Assembly (NCBI RefSeq): GCF_003711515.1
Contig: NW_021167091.1
Coordinates: 742,313 to 806,312 of the forward strand
Direction: 5' to 3'
DNA from: Sodiomyces alkalinus F11
Lineage: Eukaryota > Ascomycota > Sordariomycetes > Glomerellales > Plectosphaerellaceae
Length of the DNA: 64,000 bases
Translations under genes and position numbers: made by a program
Notes under the pieces: generated by a model
What the model saw: only the letters and a program-made list of their open reading frames with translations
What the model was told of the DNA's origin: nothing
Databases searched by the model: none
Shown here: positions 10,104-19,772 of the stretch, piece by piece
How the letters are laid out: each line of letters opens with the position of its first letter
How positions within the stretch are numbered: position 1 is the stretch's first letter

Positions 10104-12653
10104 ATGTCCGCTACCGACGATATGGCGACCTCCGACCGAGAGTCTCCCGTCGCTGCGTCCACTTTCTCTATGGACGGTGCGAAGGGCCTTGGGAGCGTTT
10201 TCAGCTACGCGACGAGCAAATGGGCTCTGTGCTGCGTTGCGATGGCTATTCTACTAAATCGGACATATATATTTGCAGCCACTCGACGACGAGTTACCAT
10301 TTCTTGGCCAATTCGGACTGCCTTGCGCCTGGTACCCATTGTCCTGCTGCTTATCCAGGCTCGGCGTCTATTACAGTCAATCCAGTGCCAAACATCACCC
10401 GAATTTGCTGAAATGCGCTGGGGCAATACGACCAAGAATTTCGACGTCATGTTCATTGAGACTGATAGCTTGCTACACACTCTAAGCACGGGTCTTCTCT
10501 TTGGATCAACAGACCAAGATTCCTGTGTTGCTATGCGCATGGTGCCCAACCATAACTCAGAGGATCAGATAGAACTCAGAGGTTCTCTGTCCATTCTCTG
10601 GCCTTTATTCGGCACCTTCTGCTTGAGTCAGTTCCTTGAGACGTTACTTTGCGCTGTTCAGGGACGCCCAGCCGCCGCCGAGACAGGCATGACCTTATTC
10701 GAACACTCACTTGCCTTCGCCGAAGCAGATGCCGCGATAAGCAGTCAACTAAGCTGGACTTCACTTAGCCAAGCGGTGGCCAAACATCCTCCGGCAGATT
10801 TGGCGAATACTGTTGCTCTCAGTCGCTCCATGATTCTGAACAAGGTGAACACACCACCAGAAGTCCTATTAGTGGCCTTTTTTTCAGTCATGAGCCACCT
10901 CACTAGTCATGCCCTTGGCGTCTTCAACCTGCAAGCCCGATTTCGGCTACTGAGCACCGGCTTCTGGGGCCTCTGCTTTATGTCAAGCATAGCGTGGAGT
11001 GCGTATAACTTTACTTTGGACGACCCGACAACCCAGAGTTTGTTGAGGTACCCTACGGTGTGTATCATTGGATTCGTTCCGCATATACTTGTTCTCGGTG
11101 GTATTCTCACCTGCTTTGTTATATACTTGGTGGCGCTTCTTTTGTTGGCTTCAGGTCTCGCAACAGGCTGTCCTCATAGGCTTAACTTTCGTCGGTGTGT
11201 TGCAGAGGCCCGCGCTAACATGCAAGCAAACGTCTCCCTTTCCGATGTTCGGATACGTATGGAGATGGACTTTTACACTGCTTTACTGCGGACCGGCTTC
11301 GCCGCGATTACCATGGCAAGCGAAGCCGTATATTTGAACGAGGACAGAGATGTCAATCTGAAGCGCTCTACCTGGCTAGAGGACCAACGCTTTCGCGAGC
11401 TGAATGACTTAAGTATGCAGTGGGCTAGAGCCAGTGCACGCGATCCGCGACTAGACTCCGACGGCACGATTGGGTTGATCCCTATGACGGGCGGTCTTGT
11501 CCAAGGGCAAAACGGCTATCGCCGTGAACGAGCTGCGCAGGAACTCCCCAAGTTTGGCACGAGAGATAGGAAGTTGAGGGACGGTGTCGGCGCAGCTGAA
11601 AGGAGTGGAAGGTGGCTGATGGCCCTGGACTTCGTCATCAATACCCACAGATTGATGTTGAGGGTTTGGGTTATCGGTGTTCTCACACTTTTTTCGAAGC
11701 TGGGCATTCGCGCACCGGGATGGTTACTTCGAATCCCCCCCGGCCCAAGAACAACGAACAACCGGATGAGCAGGCCAACCGAAGATAGGGATGCGGCGCT
11801 GAACATTGCTTTGGAATCATCCCAATCTGGAATCATAATTCCCAAAGACGATACAGTTGACGTCGAAGCGGAGTTTAGACGTCGATCGAGGACAGGAACG
11901 TCAGCCTCATCTCCATTAGACGAGAGCGACTTGGATGCAAAGCTCTATGGCTGGTGGCTTAGAGGAGGCTGGTGGGGCTTAACAGACACGAGCGGAGAAT
12001 ACCGCCCAAGCAATGCGACTGAACAAGATGACGATGACGCGATGAGCATTGTGTCATCAATCACGGGTGACGAAAACGGAGAGCTTTGGGAATCCGACGT
12101 GGACGAAGGTTCAAGGACGCCGACCCAAAGCTCGTTGTATGCTCCCCGAACTCTGGGCAGCTCTTTCGACAACCCTCTGGAACCGGCTGATCTTGCACGG
12201 CTCCTAGATCCAAGCAACCCAGAGGAGAAAGAAGAAGCACGTGCGCTTGCTGCACACCTGAGTAGCCCTGGCATTATAACGAGATCACGATACCGCAGCC
12301 TACAACATCGCCGGAGGTTGGAGATATTTCGCCCCGCACTGTCCCATTCAGGGAAATTGTCCCCGGAGGAGGAGGGCGAACTTCTCGAGAAACTTCTTTT
12401 ATCACGACGGGGGGAGGGCTTGAGAAGACTGGGCCACCGTCCGTCTCTTTGGTCTGAGGGGGCGGATGGCCTAGGGCAGGACGGGCCGCAATGCGTGGTT
12501 TGCCAGAGTATGCCGAGGACCATTATTTTATGGCCCTGTCGTTGTCTCAGTCTGTGTGACGATTGTCGTGTCTCTCTGGCCATGAACAATTTCGACAAGT
12601 GTGTGTGTTGTCGGCGGGAGGTCGTCAGTTTTAGTAGGATTTTCGTCCCATAG
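10104..12653 (+). CDS. Asi-type multispanning membrane RING E3 ubiquitin ligase
   Basis: This is a predicted membrane-embedded RING ubiquitin ligase of the Asi1/Asi3 type. In yeast, Asi proteins act at the inner nuclear membrane and degrade mislocalised or misassembled proteins; the same role here is inferred. The ATG at 10104 gives 849 residues in one exon. An in-frame GTG at 10077 extends the frame but is not expected as a eukaryotic start, and a stop lies at 10047. Hydrophobic segments occur near residues 38-57, 73-88, 164-186, 254-273, 285-305, 318-351 and 515-530. An acidic, Ser-rich loop (DDDDAMSIVSS) lies near 641. The C-terminal RING has paired ligands at C797/C800, C812/C814, C818/C821 and C833/C836, with Cys where the classical His would be, as I recall for Asi RINGs. 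The end VSFSRIFVP fits the family. No RIP stops are present. It faces sen34 tail to tail. Confidence 0.82.
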   Translation: MSATDDMATSDRESPVAASTFSMDGAKGLGSVFSYATSKWALCCVAMAILLNRTYIFAATRRRVTISWPIRTALRLVPIVLLLIQARRLLQSIQCQTSPEFAEMRWGNTTKNFDVMFIETDSLLHTLSTGLLFGSTDQDSCVAMRMVPNHNSEDQIELRGSLSILWPLFGTFCLSQFLETLLCAVQGRPAAAETGMTLFEHSLAFAEADAAISSQLSWTSLSQAVAKHPPADLANTVALSRSMILNKVNTPPEVLLVAFFSVMSHLTSHALGVFNLQARFRLLSTGFWGLCFMSSIAWSAYNFTLDDPTTQSLLRYPTVCIIGFVPHILVLGGILTCFVIYLVALLLLASGLATGCPHRLNFRRCVAEARANMQANVSLSDVRIRMEMDFYTALLRTGFAAITMASEAVYLNEDRDVNLKRSTWLEDQRFRELNDLSMQWARASARDPRLDSDGTIGLIPMTGGLVQGQNGYRRERAAQELPKFGTRDRKLRDGVGAAERSGRWLMALDFVINTHRLMLRVWVIGVLTLFSKLGIRAPGWLLRIPPGPRTTNNRMSRPTEDRDAALNIALESSQSGIIIPKDDTVDVEAEFRRRSRTGTSASSPLDESDLDAKLYGWWLRGGWWGLTDTSGEYRPSNATEQDDDDAMSIVSSITGDENGELWESDVDEGSRTPTQSSLYAPRTLGSSFDNPLEPADLARLLDPSNPEEKEEARALAAHLSSPGIITRSRYRSLQHRRRLEIFRPALSHSGKLSPEEEGELLEKLLLSRRGEGLRRLGHRPSLWSEGADGLGQDGPQCVVCQSMPRTIILWPCRCLSLCDDCRVSLAMNNFDKCVCCRREVVSFSRIFVP

Positions 12654-12823
12654 CAGTTCGCGATATATTGGAAAATTTCATAAAACGAATGACGAGACAA
12701 TGTTGGATCGTCAATCTGCAGTCGGACGATGGATTAAGATATCATGACTGGACAAATCTACAAAGGCCATAGCCATGGTGACCGCGATTCGCCATACGAA
12801 GTGCACTCCTTACCGAAATAGAG
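12654..12823. other. Short convergent intergenic region
   Basis: This 170-bp gap holds the 3' ends of the converging RING and Sen34 genes. It keeps normal CA/TG content. No separate gene or clear poly(A) signal pair was identified. Confidence 0.6.
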
Positions 12824-13777
12824 CTACATGCCAGCCCACTCGATAGAGAAAGCTCTCATAGGGCGCGCGCCGTTTCCTGGTGTGGGACATTCCCCACCTA
12901 TGAGAAACCCTTTTTTAACAGAAGTACCAAGTCGCCCCCCTCCAACGATGTCGAGCATGCAAATCTCCTCATCCCATCCGTATTCACTGGCGAGGAAATG
13001 GGCATGATACCTCAGAGGGTCTCCCGGATAGACACTGTAATCTGCCCCAAACCTCAAGCCAGGCGTCATGAAGTACCCTTTAGATAGTAGATAACCGTGA
13101 AGTGGACGAGTAGAAACTTCGTCACGTGAAAATGATATTTCGATCTCATCAACCGAGGCGGGTGGTAGGCCGGAACTGGCTGTGGGAGTTACAGCCAAGG
13201 GCCTAGCCACTGTAAGACGCCCTGAGGGATTTGGACACCTGGGAGGCTCGACACTCGCCTGAATCTGTGGATTCTCTCCAGATAGTCCATGCTCCCCTTG
13301 GTTGGATGATGACGGGTCGAGGTGAGATCGATTGTGTTCGTTTAACTGCCTGGATGTTTTACCACCGTGAAGTGACTTCTGAGCAGTCCTCATCGCTTGA
13401 TCTTCGGTCAACAGCCGTTTGGCCTGCCATCTGTATTGTTGCAAATGCTCCATGTACTTCAGACGTATGTGCTTATCCCTCGACTGGAGAGTACCCAGGT
13501 GATGTGAGGTTTGATCAATAAGTGCAGCCAGGCCAGATTTCAAAAGTTCCGCGACCTCCTCCGGGAAAAGCTCCAGGGGGAGGCTGAGGAAGACATTCTG
13601 GGTGGGGTTCTGTGGTGTTGATCCAACAAGCACACCGCAGATGTTACGACTACGGCGCAGAAGGGCCGCGTGGTCGGCGTCGAAAACAAGGTAACGGTCA
13701 GCAATTTTGGATATTCTCAGTCGACCGAAGCCTTCGTGGTCGGTCATAGTTATAAATCCCTCTAGGAAAGTTGGCAT
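12824..13777 (-). CDS. sen34: tRNA-splicing endonuclease subunit Sen34
   Basis: This is one of the two catalytic subunits of the heterotetrameric tRNA-splicing endonuclease (Sen2-Sen34-Sen54-Sen15); Sen34 cuts the 3' splice site of intron-containing pre-tRNAs. The protein has 317 residues with no intron. The N-terminal domain (about 20-95) carries RISKIADRYLVFDAD and ICGVLVGSTPQNPTQNVFL, typical of fungal Sen34. A polar linker spans about 130-210. The C-terminal nuclease domain (about 215-317) has the family block RFGADYSVYPGDPLRYHAHF and then GTSVKKGFLIGG, ending FSIEWAGM. The catalytic triad is therefore most likely Tyr250, His258 or His260, and Lys288 or Lys289. The ATG at 13747 (MTDHEG) would give a 307-residue protein starting closer to the conserved domain and is an alternative start. 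The gene is intact and not RIPed. Confidence 0.93.
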   Translation of the reverse strand: MPTFLEGFITMTDHEGFGRLRISKIADRYLVFDADHAALLRRSRNICGVLVGSTPQNPTQNVFLSLPLELFPEEVAELLKSGLAALIDQTSHHLGTLQSRDKHIRLKYMEHLQQYRWQAKRLLTEDQAMRTAQKSLHGGKTSRQLNEHNRSHLDPSSSNQGEHGLSGENPQIQASVEPPRCPNPSGRLTVARPLAVTPTASSGLPPASVDEIEISFSRDEVSTRPLHGYLLSKGYFMTPGLRFGADYSVYPGDPLRYHAHFLASEYGWDEEICMLDIVGGGRLGTSVKKGFLIGGECPTPGNGARPMRAFSIEWAGM

Positions 13778-14235
13778 TGGTTAGCTCGGGAACAGGCGGG
13801 GGTTCCAAGAAGAGGGCAAATTGATGTGAGTAATCATTCATCTAACATGTAATCGTCACAGAGGACTCGGTGGATTGACAGATTGATTGATAATATAGAG
13901 TCTAATCATTTGGTATCGATGTGGAAAGGAGGGTGAGCGTGGTTACTCGCAGTTACTGACCTAGCCTGAAGGCGCGCTGAGCAACGAACGTTCAGCAAAA
14001 CTCGATGAAATCTCCAGTTGGTTGCATGTTCAGGATTTCTGTTAAGCTGAGCGAAAAAAAATCTTCTTTTGTAGGGGCATCGCTTGATTAGTAAGACAGA
14101 TATAGAGAAATACGACAAATATATAAATATTAGTTAGTTAATAGATCTGTTAAGAGATTTGCTGTATTATAGTAGGGCGAAATAGTACATAGATACAGAC
14201 GATTAGATATAAGAATAAATATATAGTATTAGCCT
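13778..14235. promoter_or_regulatory. Upstream region of sen34 and edge of gene island 1
   Basis: About 13778-14060 is normal-composition unique sequence and presumably holds the sen34 promoter and 5' UTR (minus strand). Short GATTGATT repeats occur near 13880. From about 14090 the sequence turns AT-rich with TATATA runs, leading to the LTR at 14236. No gene is seen. A 70-codon minus-strand frame (13906-14118) lacks any recognisable feature. Confidence 0.5.
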
Positions 14236-14604
14236 TGTTAGTATATAAATAAGATATGTAAAAAGGTATATATATATATATATTAAAGCAGAGTAAAAGG
14301 TACTCCGCGGGAAAGTCTAACTATAAGGTAAAAGGAGGGGAAATCGATATAAACATATTGCTCGGAAGTACCCTATCCGTGTATGAAAATAGCGTAAGTT
14401 ATACCCCGATAAGTGTATACTAGTATCTAATACATCCCCCTAGAACTATAGGATTAATCCTTACTATTCTATTGAAATTTAAAGCCGTAAACCAAGGGTA
14501 AAATAAAGGCCTAGATATTAATCCAATGGTTAAATGGCTTATTAAAAGCCGTGCTCTTTTTATGCCTAAAGACATTAAAAACGTGTAAAAATAGATGGGG
14601 GGTT
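14236..14604 (-). mobile_element. Copia-Y-related element: 3' LTR plus internal 3' end
   Basis: An LTR-like unit at 14236-14434 (199 bp, TGTTAG...AATACA) is homologous to the reverse complement of the Copia-Y LTR, sharing TCTAACTATA near the middle and TTATACCCCGATAAG toward the end. The adjacent 14435-14604 matches the reverse complement of the Copia-Y 3' internal end (47200-47305): CCCCCTAGAACTATAGGATT mirrors the polypurine-tract region. So this is the 3' end of a minus-strand relative of Copia-Y, cut off on the right by the Tad-like LINE. Confidence 0.75.
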
Positions 14605-17600
14605 TTCTTTTTTTATTTATTACACGCGTGTAGCCCTAAAGCTATGGCGCGGCACCTATCGCCCTAGGGGCGAAAGGCTAGTAGGAGCTAAGTATAGTAA
14701 ATCAGTAAGTAATAGTAATAAATAAAGGAAATTCTCCGTAATAATCTGCCTAATGGACCTAATAATATAGATAAAAACCAAAGTAAACGAACTAGTCCGT
14801 AGAAACTAAGGTTTAGGCCCTATACTACTACGCGGAAGCTATTTTAGTAGCTAAGAGGTAGGCCTCTAAAGTCTTTATTCCCCTTTTAAGACTAAATAAT
14901 AGCGATAGAGATAGCGGTAGGCCTGCTAGGGCTTCTCGTAGGGCTTTTCGTTCGTTTTTATAATAAGGGCAGGAAAGGATAAGGTGGGCTGTATCCTGTA
15001 TAGGGGAGCCGGGATAGGAATAGCGGTCGTTAGCATAGTTTTAGGCCCTTTTTTTAGTAGGGTTTTAAGTATCCGAAGCCGGTTTTCAACTACGTAAAAG
15101 CCGATTTTACCCACCTAAGGCCTTATATTAGTAATGGTTTTCGGGAGAAACGGATGTTACCGCGGACTAGGCACTTATATAGGCGGCTTAGTCGTATAGA
15201 TTTACCTCTTTTTCCGCCTTCTCTTCGTTATTCCATAGGGCCTTCTAGTCTTAAATAAGGGCTTTATTTACCCGGCGCTTTAGGTAGCTAAGGGTAACTA
15301 AGCTAACGGACTTAGTAGCTCTTTCGGGGTTTAACGCCCTTTTAGTTATTTTATGCGCTAGTTCGTTACCCTCTATCTCTACGTGTAAGGGGCACCACAA
15401 TATAGAAGTCGAAGTGCCTAGTTATTTAAGGCGTAGGATAAGGGCTTTAGCTTCTATAACCCACTATAAAGTGCGCTAAAGCTTCTAAATAGCCGCCTAT
15501 AAATCGCTAAAAATATAGCACTCTAGGGGCCTAGGCGTCTACTCTAGGGTAGCGTGGAGGGCCTTAAGAATAACATATAATTCGGCGTCCGCGACTTCGG
15601 TAGCGGTCCCTAGGTTAAAGCCTATAGCTTTATAGGGCCTTCCGGTATTAGTCCACTATATTATAGCAGCTATACCCTGCGAGGGCTCTATAGGAGGCCT
15701 AGTAGGGTGGCCTAGGGAGCCGTCGGTATAGAAAACATCGGCCTATTCGCCTAGGTTATATTATATTTTAGCGAGAGCTTCGAGGTAGGCTATTTTCTGA
15801 TCAAGGGTTTCGGGGCCAGGGCCAGGGTCGGTAGCTATTTTAGGTTGGTCTTTAAGAGGGAAAAGGGTCTTAGGTCCGCTATACGTTGCGAAGCCTAGGG
15901 GGCCTCCTACTTAGCCGAAGGACCCTTAATATTCTAAGACTAACCTACTAAAGCCACTATTTCCAGGCCTAGCCTATAAAGCTATATAGTAGGCTATAGA
16001 CTCTAAAGAAGGGCGAGGTCTTCTTAGTTTTCGTCTCCTAGCCCCCTTTAAATACTAGCGAGGAGGTAGTATTTAATAAGATAGTTCGGCAGGAACTTTA
16101 AAGTCCTCAAGGCATATAGCCTATTAGACCTAGTTAACCGAACCGCTATTATGGGAACTGCTGCTTCGAGTTCGAAAGGCTTTAAGGGGGCTCCCCTAAA
16201 AGGTCCTAGGGCCCTGACTAAGGCGCCGTACTATAGGTGTTCTAGGCAGTCCACTAGGTCCTTGTGCGGTGACTTAGGGTCCTACTAGAGCTACGAGCTA
16301 AAATCAGCTAATAAAGTAATATAGGCTATATATAGCTGCCTTAGGGCCTTAAAAGAAAGGCCCCTCTATAAGCTAGCTAGCCTATATAATCTATTTAGAA
16401 CCCCTAAAACTAAATTTAGGCGTTTTTCGATATAGGGTTTAAAGAATAGCTTAGGATTAAACTAGACCCCTAGCCACCTAATAGTACCTAGCGTAGGTTT
16501 AACTAGGTGCCCCCCTATAATAATAGGGGCGTCTTCTTTAGAGCGTCTTCGATAAAAGCGAAGAAGCTCTGTTTTTCGGTAGTCGAAAAGGACTTAGTTA
16601 AGTTTTACTGCGTCGAAAAGGGAGGCTACGGCTTTTTCCAGGGTTTTATAGTTTTTCCTAGTTAACGTAGCCGCTATAGATAGCTGAAAATCGTCGATAT
16701 AGGAGAGCTAAAGACCCCGAAAATCCGGTCCCGCTATGACCTTCCTAATATAAATCAGGAATAGGATAGGGAAAACCGGGGAGCCTTATAGAACTCCTAT
16801 ATCTAGGAGGGTAGAGTACTAAACCTGCCCCTCGAATGCTAGTTAGATACGCCTGTTTTCTGTAAAAGAGACTACTTATTTAACTAGGTTCTAGGGTAGT
16901 TAGAATTCTTAAAGAGTCTAACGTAGCTAGAGACAGGCGATCTAATCGAAAGCTCGTTTAATATCTAAAAATGGCGTAAAAAGTATGGGATTTTAGTGTG
17001 ATTTACGCTATTTCTCTATATAGTAAAGAAGGAGAAAGGCCGTATCGATAGTAGAGCGTTGATTTCTACCCCCTATTTAACTAGGGTATAGAAAGTAGTC
17101 GCGAGTATTAGCTATAAAGCTAAGCCTAATAGCTATAACCCGTTCGAGTACTTTACCTAGGTAGTTTAGAAGGGCTATATTACTATAAGACTTAGGATCT
17201 AAATAATCCTTCTTTCCTAGCTCGGTAAAATAACTCTAAGGGCTTCTTTCTAGTAGGTAAGGTAATACTCTACGGAAAAGAGTGCTAAGTAGGACTATAA
17301 AAAGGACCCGGCAATAGCCTTATAGGCCTATTAGATCGGTCTCAAGCCTATACTCTTAGGTCTAGGGGCCTTCTCTTTAGCGGCTCTAAAACTCGCGCGT
17401 TATACCTCTCTAGTCGATAAGCTAGGCGACTCCCACGGTCTTCTAAGGCCCTTCCTACGTGATCTAGTCAGGCTCTAGGGACCGTTAAAAGGGTAAAATG
17501 GGCCTAGGCCCCCCGAAGGGCCTAGAAAAACAGGGGCTTCGGGGGCATCGGTAGCGGAGGGTGCTATAAAAAGGGTCTAAAGTAGGGCGTTAAATTTATC

Positions 17601-19735
17601 TTCGAAGGCGTAGGCCTTTTACTTCGTAGGCGTCTAAATCGGTGGGAATTTTACGCTAAGGCCACTCTTCGTACAGTTATAGGCCTTAAGAATCTTAGGG
17701 CCTTCGGCGTGGGCTAGGAAGGCCTCCTAGTAGTCGCTTTTTACTATATTTACTACCCTATAGTAGGCGTTTCGAGCTTCTTTCCATAAGGCTTCTAGAG
17801 ACGCTAGCCGGGTAATAAAGGCCCCCTTTTTAGCCGTCCTTCAAAATACCCTAAAAGCCCTGCTAGCTAGCTTTCGCAGGGCTTTTAGCTCTTTTATGCA
17901 CCAAGGTTTCGAACGCTCTACTACCTTTAACTCAGGCACTAAAGCCTTAAGCGCGAGGGTAATAGTGTCTGAAAGGTAGCGGTCTATAAAGTCCTAGTCC
18001 GAGGCATCGGTAGCCTATTAAAGCTATTAGCTAAGGCTAGGTTCTAGGCTCTTTAGAGTACTAGAAAATAGATCCTGATCTGCTAGCTTACAGTTATAGG
18101 CCGGCGGAAGTGATCTATTTATAGGACCCTTAAAGCCTAAAATAGAGGTAGAAAGTAGAATAGCGCGGCGTAGGGAGGTATTACTTTTAATATACTCCTA
18201 CTTATCGAAGCGGAGACTATTAAAGCCGGGCGTATAAAATATAAGGTCTATAACCGACTCGTAACTAAGATTAGACCTAAAAACGGTCTCCGCGTTTAGG
18301 TTAACTTCTTTAGGATCCACTAAATTAGTAGTTTTAAGGCTATCTAACTAGGCTACTAGGGCCTAGGCCTGAATAGAAGACTGGTTAGTAGTAGTCCTGT
18401 TCTATTACTAGTCGTTCCTATTTAAGTCGCCTATAATAAGCTTCGGCTTAGGAACCTAAAGGCTTTATAGTATACGATCTTCCGTCCAGGGCCGGCTTCT
18501 AGGGCCTAAAAAGGAGGGAAAAGAAGAAGACGAAGTGGAAGAGGTAAAAGGGGTAGGGCTAGGAGGCAGCCCTCGGCCTATTATTTCGGGGTCCTATTCT
18601 ATCTAATTATAAACGTGTAGAATATAAAAGATCTATGGATAATAAACCTCTATAATATATGCGTCTATATTATCTATAAGGTCGTCGCGGTGTGATCAAT
18701 AGATACCAGAGCCCTTTCTTATATAAGTAAGAACCCTAGGCTTAATAGAGGAGAACTAGGTTTTTAAGGATATAGGCGTAATGGTGTAGAAAGCAGGGTG
18801 GTTTCGGATAAACCACCCTTCCAATATTAAGACGCAGGTAGGTTCCTAAATAAGGACTATATTAACCGAAGCTTCTAAAGTCTATTCTAGGATAGCCTCC
18901 TACGCCGGGACCTGTTTATCGACGTTATATTTAGAAAACCGGATATCTTTCGAACTAAAAGGCCCTGTATTTATAGAATTTAGGGTTTTATAGCTTAGAA
19001 GACCTCGTAGTCTTTACTAAAAGGGGGGTACTCTCCCTCGTAGTTATAGCATTTATAGGTCTTATACTTATAGTCTGCGTATTCTTTATACACGTTATAG
19101 TAGTGGTATACCTCCCCGTGGCCTTCGACGGCATAGAGAGGGCAGGTAACTAGGCCTTTATGGGCCCCCCGGGTATACTCGAATTTCTAGCAGTTAGAGG
19201 ACTAGGTTCTAGGGGTTATAGGTCTATCTTTATAGACCTTTGGCCGCTAGTCGGCTATATAGAGCCTATGTTTTAGGCAGTACTTCTATTCTTTAGTGGT
19301 GGGCACGGACAAAACCATAGTGCCGTGAAGCTCGTAAAGGGTCCCTAGCCGCCAAGGCTTCCCTACTACCCTAATAGGGTTAAAGGTGCCGATTTTAGTG
19401 ACTAGGTCCTGGACCTCTTACGGCGGCTCGGAAGGGTCAGAGATTAAGGTATCGTCACCTCTAAAGGCTTTAGAAGGCATTTATTTAATTATAAGCTTAA
19501 ACCTGTCGTCTATAGGCTAGGGGGGCTAGAGGGGCAGGTTTAGCTCTTTAAACCACTAGTTCTGTGAGTCTCGGAGCTATTAAACGCTATGTTTCAGCCC
19601 CGGGGTTAAAATAAGGTTCCTGTTAGTTAACAAGCTAATAGCCGTAACTATAGGAGCTTTTAAGACCTTATTAAGCGTATTTCGGAGCTTGAGGGGGTTA
19701 AAGTCTTCCCTGGGACTCTAGGCCGCGACCGTAGG
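14605..19735 (-). mobile_element. LINE-T: Tad-like non-LTR retrotransposon (RIPed)
   Basis: On the minus strand the domain order is that of fungal Tad1-type LINEs. An ORF1 nucleic-acid-binding protein lies at about 19735-18900 (VQDLVTKIGTFNPIRVVG, then CYNYEG). The endonuclease follows at about 18720-17950 (SNLSYESVIDLIFYTPGFNS). The reverse transcriptase spans about 17500-16050 and its C-terminal part contains LYIAYITLLADF. RNase H is at about 15720-15300 (YTDGSLG, ATEVADAELYVILKALHATL, LWCPLHVEIEGNELAHKIAK). A C-terminal zinc-knuckle-like region ends near 14800. An A-rich 3' tail (minus) lies at about 14606-14626. ORF1 lacks an obvious N-terminus at the right edge, suggesting 5' truncation. 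Stops are TAG/TAA throughout. Confidence 0.85.
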
Positions 19736-19772
19736 TAAAGGGTAGGTTTTTCACTTAGTAAGTAAGACTCTT
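19736..19772 (-). mobile_element. Leader fragment of a Copia-A element, left of LINE copy 1
   Basis: GGTAAAGGGTAGGTTTTTCACTTAGTAAGTAAGACTCTT here parallels the Copia-A leader at about 33047-33085. It belongs with the LTR at 25006-25209. The two parts were separated by LINE copy 1, whose target duplication (TAAGTAAGACTCTT) is 19759-19772 on this side. Confidence 0.6.

Noticed and set aside
9922..10257. 111-codon frame upstream of and overlapping the RING gene
   Set aside because: It runs in another frame into the conserved N-terminus of the RING protein, has no recognisable features, and its 3' half is overlapped by the real gene.
11945..12700. 251-codon frame on the minus strand inside the RING gene
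   Set aside because: Antisense shadow of the RING coding sequence; composition is Ser/Arg-rich with no domain.
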